From: Isoetes taiwanensis
Lineage: Eukaryota > Streptophyta > Lycopodiopsida > Isoetales > Isoetaceae
NCBI GenBank assembly: GCA_021234155.1
Contig: JAJEKV010000343.1
Span: forward strand, 233,012 to 297,011
Direction: 5' to 3'
Length of the DNA stretch: 64,000 bases
The notes below the pieces were generated by a model that was given only the letters and a program-made list of their open reading frames with translations, was not told the origin of the DNA and ran no database searches. The first letter of the stretch is position 1; each line of letters opens with the position of its first letter. The position numbers and the translations under genes are program-made. Of this stretch, positions 55,858 to 64,000 are shown in pieces.

Positions 55858-56070
55858 TAACCATAACCAGGTCAAAACGATGTTAAAAAATCAGTGCTAT
55901 CTACTACTAAGCCATTTATGGTTTTGATGCACTAAACATGAAAGGTTGTGGACTACCAACCAATAATGACTTAAGAATTAAACAGGTTAACTTGCCACAA
56001 TATTTAATCATGTAGTTTTAATACTCACCATATTTAGAAACCACATTCATGAAGTGTTATACTAAACTAT

Positions 56071-56400
56071 TGTTTGGGGTCTGGGTTCGGGAACTCCTGC
56101 AAGACAGCCCTCTGTGAGGACCCTTGGATCTAACAGGAGAATCCGGGGGACTATGTCACGCGGGATTTGCAAAAGAAAAACAAGAAGAAGAAAACAGAAC
56201 AAAAGAGAACAATGAGAAGAAAATGATAAGCTTCCTTGATATCAATGATAAACATACATGAGCTCTCGCAATCGAGAGAGGACTGAAGAGAGACAAGACT
56301 CAAAACTCATCTAAAAACTCATGTGCTAGCTCTACTCATATATATAGTACAATGGTCTTTGGCCCAATATAGACACTCTGATCGATCGGTCTGCGACTCA
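56071..56400 (-). mobile_element. Probable 3' LTR of a minus-strand LTR retrotransposon
   Basis: The outer edge is TGTTTGGGGTCTGGG on the plus strand (so it ends ...CAAACA on the minus strand). The minus strand has a TATA box (complement of 56338-56348), then a pyrimidine-rich TTCTTCTTCTTG tract, as in plant LTR R-U5 regions. No primer-binding site follows the CA end, which fits a 3' rather than a 5' LTR. The inner edge is not determined. Confidence 0.45.
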
Positions 56401-57295
56401 CGGAAGGAGGCCGATTTGGAGGAATGTTGGCGGTGCCTCTTGAAGTGCCTCGAATCACGCTGTTGCCGACGCGCCCGGTGGCGATGGCCGCCACTTGTCC
56501 GGCCGGCGCCTCTTGTTGACGGATCGGAGGCTTTGTGCGTGGGTCTGTACTTGTTCTTCTGCTGAGCTTTTGATGGCTGACCCGTGGCTGACTGTGGATC
56601 CTTGAGCTTGACCTGGTCCGTCATATGCATGAATAGTCCTGAACCAGGAGGCCTGGGACTAACACTCCCACCAAATGACACTTTCGGTCGAAGAAAGGGA
56701 GGAAGTGCTTCCCGATGGTGGGAAACCAGCGATGGGAAAGTGATCTTCACGGAATGAGGTCGGGCACCATTATGGTAATGAGCAATAAGGTCCTGGCGTG
56801 TTTGAAGAGCGTCAGGGGTGTTGAGCCCTAGGGCAGGATGGGCCTCAATGAGGAAGTGAGAGCGCACCATGTCTTCCAGCGCAGCATGGGCGGCCGAAGG
56901 AACAAACTGGCACTCCATGAGAAGGCAGGTTTGGAGACCGGAACACCTTGCGGGCATTCCGGATTGTGATGAAAGATTGGGCGTTGCCGATTTAAAGAGC
57001 TGACCAGGATGCATTTGAGAGCAGCACAGAAACCAGCTTGACGGTGGACTGAAGGGTCTAGTGAGGTGGCAGCATTCTGCAAGAAGGTATCAAGACCATG
57101 CAAGACATCAGCAGGCTTTTGCCAACCACGCTCATTACCTATGTAAATCCAATTTTCAGTAGTGTCCAAAGTGGCATTATCCTCCCAATGGGCGGCGTCG
57201 ACAAATCGGGGATCCCACCGAGATCCGTGGAGATGCGGGGCGGAGTCGACCCGGCGTGGCCATCCATGACCTTCATCCAAAAGGGAAGACGCCAA
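56319..57295 (-). pseudogene. Unrecognised protein region, possible retrotransposon gag
   Basis: Two overlapping minus-strand frames (57295-56828 and 57014-56319) appear to be one coding region shifted near 56850-57010. The upstream part reads WEDNATLDTTENWIYIGNER and GLDTFLQNAATSLDPSVHRQ. The downstream part has HAALEDMVRSHFLIEAHPAL, LQTRQDLIAHYHNGARPHSV and a strongly basic, Arg/His-rich tail. A helical body plus basic C-terminus is gag-like. I cannot name a family. Confidence 0.4.
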
Positions 57296-57355
57296 TCGGA
57301 AAGAAAGCGGGTGGGCGGGCGGGAGGGGCTCCTAAGGAAGCATATGGAGAGGGAA

Positions 57356-60000
57356 TCATGCCCATGTGCGTGGGTTGCGAGCCATGTCCCCGAAAAGCTT
57401 GAACAAGATGTTGATCAAGAGCACGACACCAATGGTCCCGATATTCTCAAGTAGAGAGTAATTGATAGGCGGGAGGATTGACCCAACCCGTGGGAATGGT
57501 CTTGCTGTCCGAAAGCCCACGGAGTTGATTGTAGCCTCCCAAGTCGCAGATATAAATCTGGGCAAACTCAAGATCATCGGGTGCGCCGGATTTTTTGTTT
57601 TACCTGTTCCAACGTTTCGACCGCGCCCGAGGTAAGTCTTGAGCCAATTGGGCATGTACTCTGTTCAAAAGTCCGAGGCCTGGCGGGATCACGAAATATT
57701 TGTTGGTTGGTGATAACAACCAAGCAAAGCATTGGAGTTGCCTCGAAAAAACACGATGGGCCTCATCCCGAATTTATCACGAGATCCGCCGGGTAGAAGT
57801 CATGAAAACATAAGCCATGGCCGGACAACTCGGAAGATGACTAATTCGGGATCTTCAACCGCGGAGCTGATCAAAGACTAAGAGTGCACAAAATAAACCC
57901 TTGTCTTCTATAGAAAGATCCGGCCGGATCGAAGGAAGTCCACACTTTTGAGTGGTGTTGATGAACATTGCCATTGGCCGCGTACCATTTCAAAAGAAAG
58001 AGATGTGCGTCGGGCCACCACATAGTCAAGATAGCTGGAAGGAGTAGAGAAGTCCACGGGATGTTGGTGGCAATGTCAAGATATCCCTCCTGTTTGGATT
58101 AGGCTTCCCTCGGCCACAGATTGGGCGCTTTGTTGGAGCTGATGTTCAAGGTCCCGCGGATCCGATGCTCCTTTTCTAACAAAAGAGCGGGACTGATCAC
58201 GGACCCGTTTACGAAGCGTGGCATGTGAAGAGGATTGCCCGAGTATGGAGGCGGCGTGGCAATCTCAGCGTCATCGATGACCTTTTGTTTCGAGCCTCAA
58301 AAGTCGAGTCCGGAGAGACGTTAAGCGAGTGGTGGCGTGGAAAGCCGAGCTTCAAGGGAGGTGAGTCGAGCTCACGCTTCGGTGAGATTTTGAACTTGAG
58401 TCTTTGTAATTGTCACAAAGCTCGAAAGTACAAGGTGTCTAGCTTAGCAATGTGTTTCTCCTTTTCACCCGGGGGAGGGTATCTTTGGACTTGTTCTGTT
58501 CCAATAAGTCCTGAATTTCAGTTTGGAGCTGCCGCTGATGCGTAAGTAGGCTGGTCCCGATTCCCGAGCCGTGAGATCTATACGGGCCACAATAATAGAG
58601 CCGTGCTTTTCTTGAAGTTGGGCTTCAAAAGGTTTGAACATGGGCGTGCAGCTTGAAGGTCTCTTTGAGCAAAGATTCGGAAGCCTCGGGGCCTTTTGAA
58701 CACAGTCATGAGAGAGCCTCCTAGGATGCATGTAGCTGCATGGTACCGCTTGAACATCTTCTTTGGAAGTTATCAGAGCTTGTCGAGGATGGGGAGTCTG
58801 CGGGGAGCCCTATTCTTTGCCTTAATCCGAGATTGTTGAGAGGCATGAAGGAATGGAAAGGCGTGGCCTCGTGAGGAAGAAGAGGAGGAAACGATACATC
58901 GCGTGGTCCGATGTTGGAAAGGGGGACGAGGGGAGGTTTGGCGTGAAGGTACGCAGCTTGTTGAGTTTGTGGGGAATGCGAGGCGCCTGAGTGGAGGTAT
59001 GGGAAGTGGAAGGGCTCTCAAGAACGGGAAGATAATGGCGAATGAGGGCACGAAGTAATGGCCACCGGAAATTCGAGCAAGAGGAAGGGGTAGCCGAATC
59101 ACGGTCTACTTCTTGAAGAAGACGATAGAATAAAAGCCGAGGCCAATCGACATGCAGAGTGGAGTGAATGGCGGTGATGACCATATTATAAAAGCGGCTT
59201 ATTGATGTGGGTGTTCTTAATGGAATGCCCAAGCAATTTTCGCCTGAGAAACTTCACAAAAGTTTCATGTGGTTTAAGTAATATTTGTGGGCGATCTTTG
59301 GTTGGCTTGATAAGCAAAGGCGCCAAACCGGAGTGGCGATCCATATCCGTAAAGCAGCCCAAGAAACCGAAGCTTTTGCAAAGGGATCGAGAATACGAGA
59401 AATCAAATGCCGAGTAAGTAAAATGGGGAGTACCCGCCGACCACCGAGCAAAAGCCTTCCGGGCTGTTGACGATGTGTGCGATGAGCCGCGAATTGCGCG
59501 GGATTTGGGGCGGGGAGCTCCATTTGTGAAAATTAAAGCTTGTGGCGTTAGCCACTTCCCGACTTCGGACCAACAAAGGGCCTCTCGAAGGTGGGTCGAG
59601 AAAGACCGGAGACGAAAAGAGTCGTGATCCCTTGGGGAGAAGCTTAAAGTGTAGAAAGTTTGGGGCAGCCATGGCGAAAACGCCTAAACGAAGAATCGCT
59701 TTGAAGAATGAGAGCAAGAACGAGGCATCGAAGCGGAGAGGCGAAAGGTTTAGAGTTGCAAGGTGGCGGGGGCATGAGAAAGGGCTTAAGCGGCACCGTT
59801 GATGGTGCCAGTGTCGAAAGATGCCAAGGAGGTGATTGAGAGGCAAAAATTTGGCTAAGTCCCAAAACAACAAAGGGAGAAGTAATGAACGGTGGAGATG
59901 AGGCGTGAGAGAATGATGGGATGTGACAAAATAAAGGACACACATTAATGTTCGACGGGCGTGAAAAGAAGGAATGGCATTTAATGCCTGGCAACCTCGA
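57356..60000 (-). pseudogene. Frame-broken minus-strand coding region, transposon-protein-like
   Basis: Successive minus-strand frames change every 100-300 bp. Coding-like blocks include AMAAPNFLHFKLLPKGSRLF (59680 region), TSISRFYNMVITAIHSTLHV followed by DWPRLLFYRLLQEV (59200-59120) and PRFISATWEATINSVGF (57550). The second block vaguely recalls the plant transposon-protein domain found N-terminally in plant LTR elements, but I rate that low. Dense frameshifts could be decay or low-quality sequence. Confidence 0.35.
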
Positions 60001-60600
60001 AGTGGGATATCATTTAAAGGAAGGTGTCGAAGGTACCATGGCTAGATATGTGGGCGGAAAAAAGATTCTCATTTTAGAAACAACTTTTGCATTGCAAACA
60101 CGCTGGCGATTTTTTGTGATTGGTCCACGCCGACAAGGAGTTCCTCGCTATTGGCTATATAAGATGAACCGAGTGAAGCCGAAGGCATCCGATGGCGCCA
60201 AAGATGGTTGCCGCCGGTTTGAACGCGAGGGATCGCACTATGCCCACGAGAGCGGGCCGCGAAGATGGATCTCCTCGGCGCCGCCACAATCGGGGCCTCG
60301 AGAATGGATGGCTGGTGTCTTAGGAATGCATGGAACATCCCGATCCAAAGACCAACGCGATGGAGGTGGTTTCGCACTGACCCGAAACCACTGGCAGAAC
60401 CTCTACCACATCTCAAGATCACCTGCGCTCCAACCCGGAGTAGAGGGTTTTCTTCTTAGGACTTAGTAGATAGGGCTCTGAGCCCGTTTTGTATATAGGG
60501 CGTGCCCATATGAAATAGTCGGGTCAGTGCCCACATTTTAAAAAAATTCCACCTATAATATAATATGCCTTTGTTTTAGTCACTTTCGGGTGTGGTTGTG
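60000..60600. other. GC-rich boundary region between the two minus-strand coding blocks
   Basis: This stretch has a plus-strand TATA-like GCTATATAAG (60151-60160) and no supported gene. It could be a remnant LTR, but no matching partner was found around 56 kb. Confidence 0.3.
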
Positions 60601-60630
60601 TCTTGAAGCGCATCCGTTTGTTGATTGTCG

Positions 60631-63300
60631 CTACGTGGGATGAAATGTTTTTGGGAAGCCATTAACCGGTGTAGGTAATGGAGTGCCATCTAACTCGGCC
60701 GGTGTAGGTAATGGAGTGCCATCTAACTGGGTCGAACCACTTGAACAATTTGATAAGGGCCAAAAGCCAACGAAACTTAAGTTTACCCGGAAAATTTTTG
60801 TACCGAGAATCATAAAGAAGAACCAAATCTCCTTAGTTGAATGTTTTGTCTTCGGCCGTTTGTCATGTAAAGATTTTTGCAACTGTTGTCCATGAAGAAC
60901 AGAATATAAGCATCTCTTCTAAGTTCATCCAATCATTCCAATTGATAAACCCTTTCTTTGAGTCACGAAAGTTATTATGGGCGTGAGCGGTTGAAAAAGC
61001 GGAGTGGGGGAGAATGTACTCAAAAGGCATGAGAGCTTCTTGACCATAAACCAATTTGAAAGGAGTGTGACGTAGCTATTTTTGAAACAAGTATTAAGCC
61101 CAAAGAACAGTAGAAAGCTTGTTTTGCCGGTCGGTGAGAAGCGTCACAAATTTTCTTGAGAATTGTGACCGAGTCTTGTTGGTGCTACGCCAAAACCATT
61201 GCCGCGAGGATAGTAAGGTGTGCTCTTGTGATGATGTATGAGGGAGATAATCCGTCCACTCCTTGATGGTATGATTGATAAAAGTGGACACCACGATCAG
61301 CGACCAGCTTCAGGTAGGCGGCCGAATCAGCGTGATGATTTGTTGATAAAGGAACCAGGCATGTGCTTGCCCGGTGTTATGCAGAAATGCACTTAAGCTT
61401 CTAAGCCCATTTGGTAAGCGTGGTCGGTGAGAACGAGAATGTGGCGAACGCGGGTGTGCCGCGGGGAGAGATCGATGGGTCCCGCAAAATCCATTCCCAT
61501 TCTTTGAAGCGGTGGCAACCGTCAAAGGGAAGCGTCGGGCCGTGGAGCGCCCCCGGCCGGCAAGCATCACCGCGCGTCTTGGCGTGGTGGCGTCTTTGAA
61601 GAGCGTGGGCCAAAAATAACCAGCAAGAAGGGATTTTGCGTCGCGGTGGTGTCTCCATGAAAATGACTTCACCCTCCAGGAAGCCCTTCATGGGCTTCTC
61701 GAACAATATGTGGGACCACATGAGGGAGGTTTCTGTCGAAGGATGGTATCCTTACCCTTTTTGTAAAGATGGCCTGCGACCATGGTGTAGTCACGGACCT
61801 CGGCGGAGAAATTGATGTCGGCGGGATTGTCGCTTAATTTGGAGGCGTGGCGTCCCCGTGGAAGAGCTGTGAGGAGATACTTGCGAAAAATCATGAAACC
61901 AATGAGGTGTTGTCGTGACCAAAAAGAGTGGAGTGTCGGGGAAAAGCGTCGAGACTCGGTGGAGAGGATCATCTGTGTGGATCGTGAAAGATAATCCAGG
62001 GACAACATGAGATTTACCGGCCTTGGTGAACAATTTCAAAGGTGCAAATTCTTTGCGAGAAGGAGGACAGCGAGCAATCACGGCCCGTGGCGTGGATTTG
62101 TTGATCAAGTAAAAAGTGCACGGTGGTCAACAAAAAATTTGGTTGTGCCAAAAGATAGTGGCGAGCGTTGGGCCTTGAAAAAATTAAAGGCTTCTGGCTA
62201 CGTGGCGAGTAGTTCGCGTTAATACGAAATTGAGTTCGGTGGCGATTTGGTTTGGTTTGTCGATTAATGCGCATCATATTCTTGAGAAAAGAACAGCTCA
62301 ATAGCAAAGGCGAGACATCGTTTATGGACATGAAAGGGCTTGTCCCATTGAGGAGGAACAAGAACAGGGGCACGGTAGCCAGAGCTTCTTGTTGGAAGCG
62401 ACATCAGCACGGGAATTCCAAGCCGGTGGATTCATCACCGATGAGTTTATGAATGGGATACGCAATGGGCTGCGAGTCGAGGAATGAAGGTGGAGTAATA
62501 ATTGACCTTACCCAAGAAAGGCGTGTTTCCTTTATATTGGCTGGTGCTTGAGCCTTGAGCACCGCGGTGATTTTGCGAGATCAGTGGTGATACACGCTTT
62601 CGCGACCACATGTCCCCAGCGGAACACACGAAGTGGCAAAAGGTGCATTTCGAGGATTGAGACTAATCTGGGACTCATCACATTTGAAAGACAAGTTCCA
62701 ATTTATCCAAATGGTCACCATGTAGGCGTGGCTGAAAGTCATCTTGAAAAATTTGCAGAAGGGATTTTCCTTCATAAAAATCATGAAAAGCTAGAAGCAT
62801 GATACGTTGAAGCGTGGATGGAAGTTTGATAATCAAAAGGAACCACCTTGTAGGCAAAAAGTGCCGCGGGGTGTTGAAAAGTCTTGAGTTGATCGGATTC
62901 TTTGATTGAGAGATGATTGTAGCCGAAAAAACCATCCATGAAGGTACATCTCATGTCCGACAACCTCTTCGAGCACAGTGCGTGAAGGGAAGGGAAAAAT
63001 GATCCGCGCTCCGTGGCACGATTGAGTTTTGTTAGTCCGCATAGCGGATCTTACCATTGTGTTTGAGTGCAATGGCGATGGGGCTCACCCCTGAGAATGT
63101 TTGACCTCATAGATCAACCACGCCCAAGGAGTTTGTCAATTTAAAGCCTTGTAGCGATCCGCGGTATTGGGGTTGAGCGCATGTCGTTGCTAGGCGGGGC
63201 GTGCATGGAACTTGGTAGAATGGTGAGTTCCCAAAGGTTTTGTTGATCCCCGAAGATCTACGTAGCTCGGGCAAAAATGTGTTTGAACTTTTTGAAGGCG
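60631..63300 (-). pseudogene. Ty3/gypsy polymerase (RT-RNase H-integrase), many frameshifts
   Basis: On the minus strand, in order: a reverse transcriptase with the DGFFGYN(H)LSIKESDQ block (about 62945-62890) and IMLLAFHDF (62780 region); a connection segment FLGKVNYYSTFIPRLA (about 62530-62480); an integrase with an H2C2-like zinc region and a D-F-A-G-P-type block in shifted frames (61600-61450), INHTIKEWTDYLPHTSS (61280-61230), NKLSTVLWA and VYGQEALMPFEYILP (61050-61010); and a C-terminal segment with LDGTPLPTP (60750-60650). Nearly every domain is spread over two or three frames. The domain order is that of gypsy elements. Confidence 0.82.
60666..60728. repeat. 33-bp in-frame tandem duplication in the gypsy C-terminus
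   Basis: CCGGTGTAGGTAATGGAGTG (plus TGCCATCTAACT) occurs at 60666 and 60699. On the minus strand it duplicates LDGTPLPTPAE, 11 codons, without shifting the frame. Confidence 0.8.
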
Positions 63301-64000
63301 TGGCTTACCCAACCTACGATAGAGATTGTCGGGAAGATTGGCGGCAAGTCGGACGGGCGATTGTTGCCCTCGTCCACGATCGACGAGAATGCGAATATGG
63401 GGATGCGCAGGTGTCCAGACAACCAGGCGAGGAGGTTGAAGCATAACAGGATGCGTGGCACTCTGCGTGGAAAAAAGAGGTTCTTGAAGTTTCCTCAAGC
63501 GGTGGTTGCTTCATGACGGCGTGTACAACTACGGGAGGCTGCGGGAGTTCGTGCGAGAAAGTGATCAACCGTTGGATTACGTTGCAAGGGCGAGGAGTAA
63601 GGGTCAAGCGGCCGGCACAGTCGTCGAAGTCATTTTCTCCCCAAGGATCAGCATACTGGGGTAGGATAGCCCAGAGAAGCCCAGGACTAGCGAGGTGGGC
63701 TTTGAACTTGATAAATATTAAGTCCTCCAGTGATTAGCCGGGAGAGAGAGAGGGTTGACATTATTAGAAGCTGAAATGATTTTGCCTGTTTCCCAAGTCC
63801 ATGAGTGGCATTGAGGTGACCATCGGTGATGACTAAGCGATCCATTGGCGGTAATGAATGCTCTACTTGGCCTGGCGGAGAAAAGGTCTGTGACCAGCAT
63901 TTCATAATCACACAGGATCTTCTCCACCTTCCAAACACCAAATTCCAAGGGAATCGAGATCACCTATGTTGATGTGAAGTGGCGCCTTGAGGTCGTGATA
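63301..64000 (-). pseudogene. Upstream part of the gypsy element (gag/protease side)
   Basis: Minus-strand fragments read FKKFKHIFAR (about 63290-63260), the usual lead-in to a gypsy polymerase, and further upstream short blocks such as GLLWAILPQYADPWGEND (63680-63630). A protease active-site motif could not be identified. The element continues beyond the window. Confidence 0.4.

Noticed and set aside
56323-56565. Cysteine/arginine-rich plus-strand frame (possible small secreted peptide)
   Set aside because: It is the complement of the Arg/His-rich tail of a longer minus-strand frame and has no signal peptide.
1-64000. CRISPR arrays, operons, bacterial regulatory elements
   Set aside because: Introns, TATA boxes, poly-A signals and plant transposons show nuclear plant DNA; tandem repeats here lack regular unique spacers.
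57000-64000. CAG/CTG-specific error as the cause of the frameshifts in the gypsy region
   Set aside because: CAG and CTG occur normally here and no second copy in the window is available for comparison, so decay cannot be told from error.

Overview
The window looks like nuclear DNA of a land plant, most likely a fern or another seed-free vascular plant. The evidence is two long PLS-class pentatricopeptide (PPR) genes, plant-type LINE, copia and gypsy retrotransposons, a Tourist-like MITE, TATA-box genes with introns and AT-rich intergenic DNA. The fern placement is inferred from the style of the PPR repeats and is not proven. Most of the sequence is repeats in various stages of decay.

Bases 1-18120 are organised around two PPR genes. 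A segment upstream of the first PPR gene is present twice: copy A (1-5014) and copy B (5571-12515). Comparing the copies shows later insertions: a pogo-like DNA transposon in A (321-2631), a 5'-truncated LINE in B (6860-8809), and a 2.27-kb segment in B (10024-12297) flanked by TTAT. That last segment carries a tRNA-Lys-like sequence, hairpins and a Tourist-like MITE, and it splits a U6 snRNA-like sequence. PPR gene 1 (12689-15235, +) has an in-frame TGA where a motif tryptophan is expected. PPR gene 2 (16175-18112, -) is open throughout and lies tail-to-tail with it.

Bases 18122-26150 are a repeat graveyard. They hold two TTAA-bounded inverted-repeat sequences (one a 108-bp near-palindrome), copia RNase H and gag remnants, and pieces of an L1-type LINE on the minus strand (ORF1, endonuclease, zinc-binding C-terminus).

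Bases 26226-48596 are a tandem array of about 3.5 units of 6.36-6.41 kb. Each full unit carries four gene-like regions: a minus-strand small protein gene, a plus-strand gene with a C-terminal CxxC-x14-CxxC motif, a minus-strand exon, and a plus-strand small protein gene. The first and last encode divergent members of one unrecognised family (CG[FW][LI]QGS motif). Long patches of units 2-4 differ from unit 1 mainly at CAG and CTG triplets. This looks like uncorrected base-calling error at methylated CHG sites rather than evolution, so many 'broken' copies here may be artefacts.

Bases 48597-56070 are mostly non-coding, with short tandem repeats, seven copies of an 18-bp palindromic motif, and two more LINE 3' ends of the same family as the one at 8.8 kb. 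Bases 56071-64000 are a badly frame-broken LTR retrotransposon region on the minus strand: gypsy polymerase at 60.6-63.3 kb, and unrecognised, possibly gag-like coding sequence plus a probable 3' LTR at 56-60 kb.
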